From Brevibacterium pigmentatum (GTDB lineage Bacteria > Actinomycetota > Actinomycetes > Actinomycetales > Brevibacteriaceae), in contig NZ_CP050153.1 in assembly GCF_011617465.1 (NCBI RefSeq), positions 992,001 to 1,056,000 of the forward strand: a DNA stretch of 64,000 bases, in the 5' to 3' direction. This document shows positions 38,802-49,514 of the stretch, piece by piece. Under the pieces are notes generated by a model. The model made no database searches and was not told the origin of the DNA. It saw only the letters and a list, made by a program, of their open reading frames with translations. The stretch's first letter is position 1; every line of letters starts with the position of its first letter. Position numbers and translations under genes: made by a program.

Positions 38802-39096
38802 TTTCGACGGAAGCGAAGCGGCGGAAACCGTTCGTTTCAGCCTCGACCAGGCAACGTACGAACTCGAGCTTTCAACCGAGAATGCCGACAAGCTCCGTGA
38901 AACGTTCGCCCCATTCATCGCCAAAGCACGTCGTGTAGCCAACACCGGTGGCCGTGGCCGTCGTGCGGGCTCGTCGGGACCCAAGCGGGACACGGCGAAG
39001 ATCCGCGAGTGGGCTCAGAACAACGGGTACCAGCTCGGTGATCGTGGACGGATCCCACTGGAGATCGTCGAAGCATACGAAGCAGCGGAGAAGTAA
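38767..39096 (+). CDS. lsr2: Lsr2-family nucleoid-associated protein
   Basis: A 109-residue DNA-bridging silencer of AT-rich, often foreign DNA, the actinobacterial counterpart of H-NS. N-terminal dimerisation domain MAREMRLVLTDDFDGSEAAE; the C-terminal DNA-binding domain has IREWAQNNGYQLGDRGRIP with the RGR minor-groove motif. I chose ATG 38767 over the upstream in-frame ATG because it gives the family's usual N-terminus and is preceded by AAAAGAG. Confidence 0.95.
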   Translation: MAREMRLVLTDDFDGSEAAETVRFSLDQATYELELSTENADKLRETFAPFIAKARRVANTGGRGRRAGSSGPKRDTAKIREWAQNNGYQLGDRGRIPLEIVEAYEAAEK

Positions 39097-39133
39097 GAGG
39101 CTCATTCGAAAGCCGATAACTTCCGATTAGGCT

Positions 39134-39167
39134 CGAGGGGTCAGCGAATTGATTCGCTGGCCCCTCG
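39134..39167 (+). terminator. rho-independent terminator of lsr2
   Basis: Arms 39134-39149 (CGAGGGGTCAGCGAAT) and 39152-39167 pair over 16 bp with one G-U, followed by GGTCTTTTAT. It lies 37 bp after the lsr2 stop. The remaining 39177-39388 shows only a 6-bp hairpin (39187-39202) and no gene. Confidence 0.92.
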
Positions 39168-39388
39168 GGTCTTTTATATGTGGTCCGGCATTAGCAAATG
39201 CCATCATCGCTGATGTGGCAGGACAGCAGTGATGAAGCGTCACAGACAATTGCCAGGTGCAGAGTAGTTGAAAGTCGTGACGATCAATGGGCGGAGCAAA
39301 TGTTTCGTCGCAGTGAGCTGCGAATCAAGGACGCCTGAACTATGGCGGAGGAAAGTCTGCTGCACATCGGGCCGATAATGATGGTGAT

Positions 39389-40279
39389 TCAGTCGGCCGG
39401 GTTCAATTGCGCCCGTGCTGCAGCCATATATTCCGGCGCCTCTGTCTGCAATGCGAACAGCCCCAGCTCGACGGGCGACGTCGAATAGAGCTCGCCGCAG
39501 TGATCGGCAAACCGGGGCCAGACCCGACCGCCAGCTTCCTCATACCGAGCCATCGTCGCTTCGAATGCCGAAGCCGAGACGCTGGCGTGGTGGAACATGA
39601 AGTCTCGGGCGGGGTCGCCGATCGACGCCGTCGTCCAGTCGAGGATGCTCCGGTTGACGGCTCCGTCCATGAGCTGATGCGCCGGGTACACCTCTCCATG
39701 GGTCACGGTGGTGAAGGTCGGCCAATAGCTGTCGTCGTCGAGCCACGCTGTCCACCGTCGGAGCAGAGCCGGCGCCACCTCGAACTCCGCGGCGACTCGG
39801 TCGATGTCGTCGCGTTTGCGCTGGCGAAGCTCGGCGGGGGAGAACTCCGGGATTCCGGAGTCCCGGACGACGGCCGGGTCGACGGTGTGAAGTTCGGCGA
39901 GGACGGATCCGAGCGACGCGGTGTATTCGGGGGATTCGACGTCGAAATGCCACTGCGGCGCTCCGTCGTCATCGATGGTCAGCCCGGGAGTTCCCGGCAG
40001 CAGAGGGTAGGCGATGAGATCCTCCGAGTGGATCTTCCAATCGGGGACCGCGAAACTCAAGTGGGGTGCGATGGCAGTGAGGAATCGGCCCTCGACGGCG
40101 GCACGGGCGGAGGCATCCCGACGCCGAGGTATCCGGAGCACCCAGGAACCTCCGTCGACCGCCTCGGCGATGGCGACCTGGAAGTCGAGTCCGAGCTCGT
40201 TGATGACGATGGAATCGGCAGTGATGTCGAGACCATGGGCCCGGGCGAGGTCTCGGATGGTCGAACGATCGGTGGACAT
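39389..40279 (-). CDS. macrolide 2'-phosphotransferase homologue (Mph family)
   Basis: A 296-residue kinase-fold protein matching Mph enzymes along its whole length: VINELGLDFQVAIAEAVDGG, WVLRIPRR, FAVPDWKI, LIAYPLLPGT, the catalytic region VTHGEVYPAHQLMD (residues 192-205), ILDWTTASIGDPARD with the metal aspartates, and YEEAGGRVWPR. Mph enzymes phosphorylate the desosamine 2'-OH of macrolides using GTP, giving resistance. The aspartate of the usual HGD is a glutamate here (residue 196). It lies between core genes lsr2 and clpC and is divergent from clpC, with no mobile element nearby, so it may be intrinsic. Activity is untested. Confidence 0.88.
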   Translation of the reverse strand: MSTDRSTIRDLARAHGLDITADSIVINELGLDFQVAIAEAVDGGSWVLRIPRRRDASARAAVEGRFLTAIAPHLSFAVPDWKIHSEDLIAYPLLPGTPGLTIDDDGAPQWHFDVESPEYTASLGSVLAELHTVDPAVVRDSGIPEFSPAELRQRKRDDIDRVAAEFEVAPALLRRWTAWLDDDSYWPTFTTVTHGEVYPAHQLMDGAVNRSILDWTTASIGDPARDFMFHHASVSASAFEATMARYEEAGGRVWPRFADHCGELYSTSPVELGLFALQTEAPEYMAAARAQLNPAD

Positions 40280-40325
40280 GTCGGCAACCTCTCTGTCGTG
40301 GCCGTGTGGACCTCGAGTCTAGAGA

Positions 40326-40366
40326 ATTTCGCCCACAGCCAAACGGTTTCGGCTCATGGCGAAACC
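40326..40366. promoter_or_regulatory. ClgR-like site and adjacent dyad at the clpC promoter
   Basis: ATTTCGCCCACAGCCAAA (40326-40343) fits the corynebacterial ClgR consensus WNNWCGCYNANRGCGWWS except at two places. ClgR activates clp genes in relatives. Right next to it, GGTTTCG (40345) and CGAAACC (40360) form a perfect 7-bp dyad with an 8-nt spacer. Both lie 64-104 bp before clpC, in the region shared with the divergent mph gene. Confidence 0.4.
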
Positions 40367-40429
40367 TGCAATAGAACCGCGCTCGTGGTGGTTAGGCTCA
40401 GAAGAATCAGAAGACCGAGGAGGATGAAT

Positions 40430-42970
<2,541 letters not shown>

Positions 42971-42998
42971 TCGTTCATCACCTTCTCGGATGACAGCG

Positions 42999-43040
42999 AA
43001 GAGTCCGGGGAGTCGGCAGCAGCCGGCTCCCCGGACTCTT
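42999..43040 (+). terminator. rho-independent terminator of clpC
   Basis: A 19-bp stem (arms 42999-43017 and 43022-43040, one G-U) with an AGCA loop, then a short T-rich end, 28 bp after the clpC stop. Confidence 0.88.
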
Positions 43041-43076
43041 TCGTGTCCAGCGCCGGTGATGGTGTTGAATGGCGGT

Positions 43077-43661
43077 ATGAGCTCTGATGTAGGCGACTTC
43101 GATCACGGACGGATCTCCGGGGACCACCACACCAAACACGAACTTCCCGGTGGCCTGTACCTGCGACGAGCGCGGACCGGCGACGTCAAAGGCATCGAAG
43201 CCCTCGTCGCACCACTGGCCGAGCAGCGGATCCTGCTCGCCAAGGACACGGTGACGTACTTCGAGTCTCTGCAGGAGTTCTGGCTGGTCGTCGACCCCCA
43301 GCCCGACGGGTCAGAGATCCTCGCCGGCTGCGGTGCCCTGCACATCATCTGGGCGGACCTCGCCGAGGCGCGCACAGTCGCCACTTCAGCGGACTACCGG
43401 GGCAGGGGAGTGGGCAAGGCGATCATCAGACAGCTGCTCGCCGATGCTCGGGAGATCGGTGTCGACAGGGTGTTCTGCCTGACATTCGAGACCGGATTCT
43501 TCGGATCGCTCGGCTTTGAGCCGATCAAGGGCATCCCCGTTTCGCCCGAGGTCTACGTCGAGCTGCTCCACTCCACCGATGAGGGGGTCGCAGAGTTCCT
43601 CGACCTGGCCCGGGTCAAACCGAACACCCTGGGCAACTCGCGGATGATCAAATACGTCTGA
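43077..43661 (+). CDS. amino-acid N-acetyltransferase (N-acetylglutamate synthase type)
   Basis: A 194-residue GNAT protein. It has the NAGS-like sequence LYLRRARTGDVKGIEALVAP, RILLAKDTVTYFESLQEFW, GCGALHIIW, and the acetyl-CoA loop DYRGRGVGKAIIRQL, ending with VAEFLDLARVKPNTLGNSRM. These match the short actinobacterial ArgA-type enzymes that make N-acetylglutamate for arginine synthesis. Start at ATG 43077; ATG 43059 is possible. Stands alone after the clpC terminator. Confidence 0.9.
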   Translation: MSSDVGDFDHGRISGDHHTKHELPGGLYLRRARTGDVKGIEALVAPLAEQRILLAKDTVTYFESLQEFWLVVDPQPDGSEILAGCGALHIIWADLAEARTVATSADYRGRGVGKAIIRQLLADAREIGVDRVFCLTFETGFFGSLGFEPIKGIPVSPEVYVELLHSTDEGVAEFLDLARVKPNTLGNSRMIKYV

Positions 43662-43755
43662 GACGGATTTGGGGCACACCCATCAGCGGCCTGTGTTGGC
43701 TATGGCTGCGGCCTCACGGCTTGCGACGGCGAATGCCTAGCCCCTAGTCCGGGCA

Positions 43756-44799
43756 TCACCGGTGCGGCAGTGCCAATCGGCCATCGGCCAGCTGAGCCAG
43801 TCCGTCGGTGACGAGATCGGTGATGAGTCGCGAGATCCTGTCCTGGTCGGCACTGAGTTCACGCACTCGCTTCACCGCTGCGGCCGTCGATTCCGCCAGG
43901 GAGTCGATGAGCGTGGGATCGAGGTCGGTCACCGAGGTGGTGAAGACGTCGAGGCTGACGCCATGCTGGTCGTCCCCAGCAGCGTGTGCGGCCTTGAGGA
44001 CGTCCATGATCGCTCCGCGCAGCTGCCGATCCGTGCCCGCCCACTTCTGCGTCTTCGGTTTCGTCGCCGAGGCGGGTCTGCCCCTCTGGTTCCACGTGCA
44101 GATGTCCTGGAGCGGACAGGCTGGGCAGTCGGGATTGCGTGCCGTGCAGATGAGGGCACCGAACTCCATGACTCCGGCGTTCCACTCCACATGCCTCTCA
44201 TCGGGGACGAAGTCGGCCGCCCACGCGGACTCCTTCCGACCGGGTGAGGTGGTGGGGCGTTCTCTGCCTGCGAAGAGACGGATGAGGACCCGACGCACGT
44301 TCGTGTCCAAGACGGTCGTCTTGCGGCCGAAGGCAAAGGAGGAGACCGCTGCGGCGGTATAGGACCCGATGCCCGGCAGGCGCTCGAGTTCTTCGGTCGT
44401 CTCGGGCACCTCATTGTCCAGGTGCGTCGCGATGACCTCGGCGGCTTCCTGCAGCCGGAGAGCCCGGCGCGGGTACCCGAGCCGGTCCCAGGCGTGGAGG
44501 ACTTCGGCGGTCGGGGCGACGGCGAGATCGGCAGGTGTCGGCCACTGATCGATCCAGGCACGCCACCGCGGTTCGACCCGGGATACGGGGGTCTGCTGAG
44601 ACATGATCTCGCTGACGAGAATGGCCCAGGCGCTCGTGTTCGGATGCCTCCAGGGCAGGTCGCGGGCGGCTTCGTCGAACCAGGCGATGATGGTGTCCTG
44701 AACGCGTCTGAGCACGGGTTCGGCCACCTCGGGGAAGGTGGGCGAAGACCCCGAGAGATTCGATTCGGGACCGGCTCGGTGTGTCATTTGGATGCTCAT
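43756..44799 (-). CDS. mutY: A/G-specific adenine glycosylase
   Basis: A 347-residue base-excision enzyme removing adenine paired with 8-oxoguanine. Catalytic glutamate in SEIMSQQT, helix-hairpin-helix LPGIGSYTAAAVSSFAFG with the following VLDTNVRR aspartate, and a [4Fe-4S] cluster CTARNPDCPACPLQDIC (C-x6-C-x2-C-x5-C). The C-terminal NUDT1-like domain is not evident; the last 80 residues look different. Start taken at ATG 44799 (44787 is an alternative). Only 24 bp separates it from the divergent gene at 44824. Confidence 0.93.
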   Translation of the reverse strand: MSIQMTHRAGPESNLSGSSPTFPEVAEPVLRRVQDTIIAWFDEAARDLPWRHPNTSAWAILVSEIMSQQTPVSRVEPRWRAWIDQWPTPADLAVAPTAEVLHAWDRLGYPRRALRLQEAAEVIATHLDNEVPETTEELERLPGIGSYTAAAVSSFAFGRKTTVLDTNVRRVLIRLFAGRERPTTSPGRKESAWAADFVPDERHVEWNAGVMEFGALICTARNPDCPACPLQDICTWNQRGRPASATKPKTQKWAGTDRQLRGAIMDVLKAAHAAGDDQHGVSLDVFTTSVTDLDPTLIDSLAESTAAAVKRVRELSADQDRISRLITDLVTDGLAQLADGRLALPHR

Positions 44800-44823
44800 T
44801 CGCTTCGGCCTAGGCTCAAAGCG

Positions 44824-45624
44824 ATGACTCCTTCCAATCGTGGTTCGCAGCCGAACAGAGCTGCCGGGCAGCCTCGCCAGTCTAGCGGGAAGCTGCCTGC
44901 TCACGTGTACCGCAGACGCCGCATCACGCTCGGTGTGCTCAGCCTCGTCGTCGTGGGTCTCCTGGCCCTCGGAATCACCGGCATCGTCAAGGCCATCGGC
45001 AGCGGCAGCGACGGATCGGACAAGGTCGCAGCGGAGGAGACGACTTCGGCCGAAACGACGACGGCGGCACCGGTGCCGGATAAGAAGGCAGCGAGCGGAA
45101 AGTGCCCCGAGGACAAGGTCTCGCTCAAGGCGAAGGTCGATCCGAAATCCGTGAAGGACGGGAAAGAACCCGAATTCGGCATGGTCATCGAGAACGGACA
45201 CACCGCCACGTGCCTCATCGAGGTCGGCACCGAGAAACAGGAATTCATCGTCGAAAAGGACGGCGACGTCGTGTGGTCGTCGGAGTACTGCGCGGCCTCA
45301 AAGGACGAGAATGCCGAGGCCTCTACTGAGTTCGCCCCTGAGTCGGAGAAGACCGCGAAGTTGAAATGGAACCGGATCAAGGTCGACTCGAACTGCAACC
45401 GCGAAGACAGTGACTTCGCTCCCGGCGACTATGAGCTCATCGTGAAGCTCGACGACAAGAAGAGCGAACCGACGAAGTTCACCCTCGAAAAGAGCGCCGC
45501 CGATAAGGCCAAGGAGAAGAAGGCCGCGGAGGAGAAGAAGGCCGACGAGGAGAAGAAGTCGGCGGAGGAAACCGGTGAGAAGGACTCCTCGGATGAGGAG
45601 AAGTCAGAGGAACCGCAGGACTGA
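44824..45624 (+). CDS. membrane-anchored protein with charged C-terminal tail
   Basis: A 266-residue protein: a basic N-terminus, one TM helix (LGVLSLVVVGLLALGITGIV, about residues 38-57), and an outer domain with three cysteines (GKCPED, ATCLIE, EYCAAS) and a fourth near SNCNRE. It ends in a Lys/Glu-rich tail (KAKEKKAAEEKKADEEKK). It resembles in position and plan the mycobacterial Rv3587c next to the radA/mutY genes; function unknown. Promoters with mutY overlap. Confidence 0.78.
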   Translation: MTPSNRGSQPNRAAGQPRQSSGKLPAHVYRRRRITLGVLSLVVVGLLALGITGIVKAIGSGSDGSDKVAAEETTSAETTTAAPVPDKKAASGKCPEDKVSLKAKVDPKSVKDGKEPEFGMVIENGHTATCLIEVGTEKQEFIVEKDGDVVWSSEYCAASKDENAEASTEFAPESEKTAKLKWNRIKVDSNCNREDSDFAPGDYELIVKLDDKKSEPTKFTLEKSAADKAKEKKAAEEKKADEEKKSAEETGEKDSSDEEKSEEPQD

Positions 45625-45628
45625 AAAC

Positions 45629-46021
45629 TCAGGCGCCGCGGTAGGACCCGACTCCCCAGGAGTTTCCATCGTGGTCGCGGAAGTCGAATTCGCGGCCACC
45701 GTAGTCCTGAGTCGCAACCGGTCGCACGATCGCATGCCCCATGTCGACGATCTCCTGGTAGAGCCGGTCGACTTCTCGTTCGGTGTCGACGACGACATAG
45801 ATCGAGCTGCCGCCCACCGAATCGAGTGCTGATCCGTCGTTGCGGACCGAGCCGAACATGATCCCGCCGGTGTCACCGAGTGCGAATTCGGCATGATCGA
45901 CGAGTGCTGGATCCTGCTCGTTGCGGACGAGCAGTCTTTCGGTGAATCCGAGAGTGACCAGCAGTTCGATCGTCGCTGCCGCATCGGTGGTCCGGAATGC
46001 TGGAAAAACTGTCGTGGTCAT
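45629..46021 (-). CDS. VOC/glyoxalase-family protein
   Basis: A 130-residue single VOC domain pair: VFPAFRTTDAAATIELLVTLGF, HAEFALGDTGGIMFG, SSIYVVVDTEREVDRLYQEI and REFDFRDHDGNSWGVGSY. This is the bleomycin-resistance/dihydroxybiphenyl-dioxygenase-like fold; no specific reaction can be named. ATG 46021 chosen because the longer frame runs back into the radA 3' flank and lacks family similarity. Convergent with the 266-residue gene, 4 bp apart. Confidence 0.82.
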   Translation of the reverse strand: MTTTVFPAFRTTDAAATIELLVTLGFTERLLVRNEQDPALVDHAEFALGDTGGIMFGSVRNDGSALDSVGGSSIYVVVDTEREVDRLYQEIVDMGHAIVRPVATQDYGGREFDFRDHDGNSWGVGSYRGA

Positions 46022-46064
46022 GACACCAGGATGCGCCAAAACCGTGCGAAAGTCCCGAACTTTC

Positions 46065-47432
46065 TCACTTCTGCTCCCGCAGGGCGCCATTCGTCAGCAT
46101 GAGTTCGACCGCCCCGGCGATGTGTTCGCACTCCTCGACTTTCATCTTCTCCGGCGTCGCCACATTGGTCATCGCGCCCTTGGCCACGACGGCATGGGTG
46201 ATGCCCAGACGTTTGGCTTCGTTGAGGCGTTGGCCGAGATTGGGGACGTTGCGGATCTCTCCGGACAGGCTGACCTCGCCGATCGCGACGAGGTGGCGAG
46301 CCAGCGGCTTGCCGAGCAGCGCCGAAGCCAGGGACATGCAGATCGCCAGATCGCTGGCCGGTTCCGACAGCTTCGCTCCGCCGACCGTAGCGGTGAAGAC
46401 ATCGCTCTTGGCGAGGTTCGCCTGTGAGACGTTCTGGCTGAGCACAGCCAGCATCATCGCCACCCGGGATGAGTCGACTCCGGAGACGGACCGACGGGAC
46501 TGGCCGCCGGCGGATTCGGTGATGAGCGATTGGACTTCGACGAGCAGCGGACGCTTGCCCTCCTGCGTCACGGTCAGGCAGGTGCCGGGCGGGTTCGCCC
46601 CGCTGCGCGAGAGGAACAGGCCCGAGGGGTCCTCGAGACTCTTGATCCCGTTCTCCTCCATATCGAAGCAGCCCACGTCGTCGGTGGGGCCGAAGCGGTT
46701 CTTCACCGCTCGCAGCATGCGCAGACGCGAATGCCTCTCACCTTCGAAGGTGCACACGACATCGACGAGGTGTTCGAGGAGGCGAGGACCGGCGATCGTG
46801 CCGTCCTTCGTGATGTGGCCGACGAGCACGGTCGGCAGGGACCGGGCCTTGGCCTCTCGGATGAGGGCGGAGGCGACTTCGCGGACCTGGGTGACTCCGC
46901 CGGGGATTCCTTCGACCTCGGAGGAGGCCAGTGTCTGGATCGAGTCGACGACGAGCAGCTCCGGCTGTTCGGCTTCGATCATTCCCAGCACCGATCCCAG
47001 ATCGGTCTCGGCAGCCAGCAGCAGCGAGTCGGCCAGAGCGTTGATCCGTTCGGCACGCAGCCGAACCTGCCCGGCGGATTCCTCGCCGGTGACGTAGAGG
47101 ACCTTGACTCCGAACATCGCGATCTTCGCGGCGACGTCGAGGAGCAGCGTTGACTTGCCGACTCCGGGTTCTCCGGAGAGCAGGACGACGGCGCCGGGGA
47201 CGATTCCACCGCCGAGCACTCGATCGAACTCGGGGACGAACGTCGATCTCGCCTGCGCGAGCGTCGAGTCGATCTCGCTGATCGGCTTCGCCGCGCTGGA
47301 TTTCTTGACCTTCGTCTTCACCTTCGACGAGTTGGCGCCCTTTTCTTCAAGGGTGCCCCAGGCCTGGCATTCGGGGCAGCGTCCCAACCATTTGACCGTC
47401 GAATAGCCGCATTCCGAGCATGTGAAAGACAT
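46065..47432 (-). CDS. radA: DNA repair protein RadA (Sms)
   Basis: A 455-residue branch-migration helicase in recombination. N-terminal C4 zinc finger (FTCSECGYSTVKWLGRCPEC), RecA-like core with Walker A GEPGVGKSTLLLDVA, the diagnostic KNRFGPTDDVG motif, and a Lon-like C-terminal domain. ATG 47432 puts the zinc finger at the N-terminus as in the family; the open frame extends further upstream without similarity. disA, the usual downstream neighbour, is absent. Confidence 0.95.
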   Translation of the reverse strand: MSFTCSECGYSTVKWLGRCPECQAWGTLEEKGANSSKVKTKVKKSSAAKPISEIDSTLAQARSTFVPEFDRVLGGGIVPGAVVLLSGEPGVGKSTLLLDVAAKIAMFGVKVLYVTGEESAGQVRLRAERINALADSLLLAAETDLGSVLGMIEAEQPELLVVDSIQTLASSEVEGIPGGVTQVREVASALIREAKARSLPTVLVGHITKDGTIAGPRLLEHLVDVVCTFEGERHSRLRMLRAVKNRFGPTDDVGCFDMEENGIKSLEDPSGLFLSRSGANPPGTCLTVTQEGKRPLLVEVQSLITESAGGQSRRSVSGVDSSRVAMMLAVLSQNVSQANLAKSDVFTATVGGAKLSEPASDLAICMSLASALLGKPLARHLVAIGEVSLSGEIRNVPNLGQRLNEAKRLGITHAVVAKGAMTNVATPEKMKVEECEHIAGAVELMLTNGALREQK

Positions 47433-47602
47433 ACCGCAATTCTGGCACGGGCCGCTGACACGAGATTCCTTGCTCGAGAGACCGTCTTCAACAACAGGGA
47501 GCCGGCCGGTCTGCGCTGCAGCGGGGGAGTCCGGCGAACGCAGAGGGGCGCCCGACGATGAGTTCGTCGGACGCCCCTTGCCGGCAGAGTACGGCAGCCA
47601 GG

Positions 47603-48370
47603 TCAGTCGAGCGTCGTGAGGATTCGGGGACCATCCTCGGTGATGGCGATCGTGTTCTCCGAATGGGCACCATTCGAACCGTCGGCCAGACGCAGGGTCC
47701 AACCGTCCTTGTCGACGGAGAGCTTCTTCGAGGTGAACGACCACCAGGGTTCGATCGCCAGGGTCAGGCCCGGTTTGAGGACCAGCCCGCGACCGCCCTT
47801 GCCGCGGTTGGGCACGTGCGGATCCTCGTGCATCGTGTGGCCGAGACCGTGGCCGCCGAAGTCGAGGTTGACGGGGATGCGGTGGGCATCGGCGACGTCA
47901 CCGATGGCCTTCGAGATATCGCCGAGGCGGTTGCCTGCTTGGGCGGCGCCGATTCCGGCTTCGAGGCCGGCCCAGGTGGTGTCGATGAGGCGCTGGTCCT
48001 CGTCGCTGCCGTTGCCGACGACGGTGGAGCGGGCGGCGTCGGCGACCCAGCCGTCGATGGAGACGGCGAAGTCGAGGGTGAGCAGGTCGCCGTCCTTGAG
48101 GACATAGCTGTGCGGTTTGCCGTGGAGGACGCCGTCATTGACGGACAGGCAGATGACGTTGTGGAAGGGGCCGGAGCCGAAAGAGGGGGCGTAGTCCCAG
48201 TAGCAGGACTTCGCACCGGCGTCGTCGATGAGCTTCCGAGCGGTCTTCTCCAGGTGCATGATGTCCATGCCCGGTTCTGCGATCGAGGTCAGCTCGGCCA
48301 AGGTCTTCGCGACGAAGCGGCCGGTCACCGCCATCTTGTCGATCTCGGCGGGCGTCTTCAGCTCAATCAC
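47603..48370 (-). CDS. map: methionine aminopeptidase, type I
   Basis: A 255-residue enzyme removing N-terminal methionine. Metal ligands in LLTLDFAVSIDGWVADAARS (two Asp), FGGHGLGHTMHEDP (His), AIEPWW (Glu) and SENTIAI (Glu). GTG 48370 is preceded by AAGGAG at good spacing, so I prefer it to the longer frame. 170 bp upstream of radA on the same strand. Confidence 0.95.
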   Translation of the reverse strand: MIELKTPAEIDKMAVTGRFVAKTLAELTSIAEPGMDIMHLEKTARKLIDDAGAKSCYWDYAPSFGSGPFHNVICLSVNDGVLHGKPHSYVLKDGDLLTLDFAVSIDGWVADAARSTVVGNGSDEDQRLIDTTWAGLEAGIGAAQAGNRLGDISKAIGDVADAHRIPVNLDFGGHGLGHTMHEDPHVPNRGKGGRGLVLKPGLTLAIEPWWSFTSKKLSVDKDGWTLRLADGSNGAHSENTIAITEDGPRILTTLD

Positions 48371-48742
48371 AGGGGTCTCCTTAGGCGGGGTGCAGGGTTT
48401 CAACGGCGTTCACAGGTCCAGTCTCGATTTTAGTCCTCGGTGGTCCCGAAGTCGCGGTCGCACCCGGCTCTGTGGGCAAGCAGACAGTCGCTGCCGGAAC
48501 TCACTGTCACTCGGTTCGGCCCACCGGACAGCCGACTTCTGGCCGAAACCTGCTCGTTCAAGGGTTAGCGCGAATAGCGCCCCGTTTACGTCGTGTGATT
48601 CGAGCGAGCCCTTGATCGATGCGCGAAGGCGAGCGTCAAGCGGTCGGGGACCTCTCGGAGGTAGGGCCGTGAACCAGGCAGCAGCCCCGACTTTGCGCAA
48701 GGATGCTTGTGTCTTGATTTCCCGGTGCGTAGGGTTCGAGGC
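48371..48742. other. gene-free stretch holding one palindromic repeat
   Basis: About 370 bp. It must contain the map promoter on the minus strand and that of the small gene at 48743. The only structure I see is the 66-nt palindromic element at 48554-48619. Confidence 0.5.
48554..48619. repeat. 66-nt palindromic repeat, copy 1
   Basis: Begins TCGTTCAAGGG and ends CCCTTGATCGA, nearly perfect complements. It is about three-quarters identical by hand alignment to a second 66-nt element at 49357-49422. Confidence 0.65.
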
Positions 48743-48991
48743 ATGAGGCACATCATCATGGCTTTCAGCGCAGGCATCGCTCTGGCAACTTCGGTGTTGT
48801 CGGGTGACGAGGACCTCCGCGCAGGCGGACCCTGGGTTCTCACGCTCATCGTCTTTCCGGCCTGCTCACTGCTCTGCCTCGCTTTCATTCTCCGCGACCA
48901 GCGGCGGAGAGAGCGTGCAGACGGCCAGCGTGAGCATGATTCTGCTTCTTCGAGTTCAGAGACAGGCGAGAGCGTGAGCAGCGAACGCTGA
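48743..48991 (+). CDS. small membrane protein, unknown
   Basis: An 82-residue product with two hydrophobic segments (about residues 4-18 and 30-47) and a charged Arg/Glu/Ser-rich tail. ATG 48743 follows GAGG. No family recognised. It and the next gene lie between two copies of a 66-nt palindrome. Could be spurious, but the TM pattern and base use favour a real gene. Confidence 0.5.
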   Translation: MRHIIMAFSAGIALATSVLSGDEDLRAGGPWVLTLIVFPACSLLCLAFILRDQRRRERADGQREHDSASSSSETGESVSSER

Positions 48992-49024
48992 GGACGCTGT
49001 CCTGCACGAGAGTTGCTCAGTCAA

Positions 49025-49074
49025 CGCGAAACTCGAAAAAGTCGTCACTGGCGACGACTTTTTCCAGTTTCGCG
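49025..49074. terminator. 22-bp inverted repeat between convergent small genes
   Basis: Arms 49025-49046 and 49053-49074 pair over 22 bp with one mismatch around a 6-nt loop. The AAAAAG/CTTTTT flanks suit termination in both directions. The stop codon of the minus-strand gene (49045-49047) lies inside the element. Confidence 0.8.
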
Positions 49075-49320
49075 TGACCTGAGCGCGATTGCGCGTCCGC
49101 TGAGGCTGGTGTCCGACTTCTGCGGTCGTGCAATGAGCCAGCAGATCGGCCCGACGACGGGCAGCAACAGGACGATCATCGCCCAGACGAGTCTCACCCG
49201 AGGGTCGAGTCCTGATCGGGCGATGCTCACCATTGCCCAGATGAGCAGGACGACGAGCAGTACGACGACTCCGGACCAGATCACGTCATAGGCCGCGGGC
49301 AGCAGTGGATTTTCGCTCAT
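49045..49320 (-). CDS. PLDc_N-like small membrane protein
   Basis: A 91-residue protein with two TM helices (VIWSGVVVLLVVLLIWAMVSI and LVWAMIVLLLPVVGPICWLI) separated by a basic turn. This is the plan of the phospholipase D N-terminal domain family found alone in many actinobacteria; function unknown. Its last codons are part of a palindromic terminator. Confidence 0.8.
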   Translation of the reverse strand: MSENPLLPAAYDVIWSGVVVLLVVLLIWAMVSIARSGLDPRVRLVWAMIVLLLPVVGPICWLIARPQKSDTSLSGRAIALRSRETGKSRRQ

Positions 49321-49356
49321 GGCATCAATCTACCTTGGTTTCTGTACGGAAGTCGC

Positions 49357-49422
49357 TCGTTCAAGAGTCAGCGCGGATATTGCGTCGTGTACCACGTGAT
49401 ATCAGCGCTGGCCCTTGAACGA
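49357..49422. repeat. 66-nt palindromic repeat, copy 2
   Basis: Arms TCGTTCAAGAGTCAGCGC (49357-49374) and its near-complement at 49405-49422 differ at two places. Inner GATAT/ATATC extend the pairing. Just after it, CCGGTGGGCC (49435) pairs with GGCCCACCGG (49461 and again 49469), a possible terminator for the ALDH gene. Confidence 0.7.
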
Positions 49423-49514
49423 CGTGAAGAGTCGCCGGTGGGCCAGTCTGCGCTTCGATCGGCCCACCGGCCCACCGGTCGAGGACCTCACTTCGCTCAG
49501 AGGACCCAGTTCTC

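Noticed and set aside
39407..40429. Apparent 341-residue N-terminal extension of ClpC
   Set aside because: It lies over the opposite-strand mph gene and lacks any domain; the canonical ClpC N-terminus and ribosome-binding site are at 40430.
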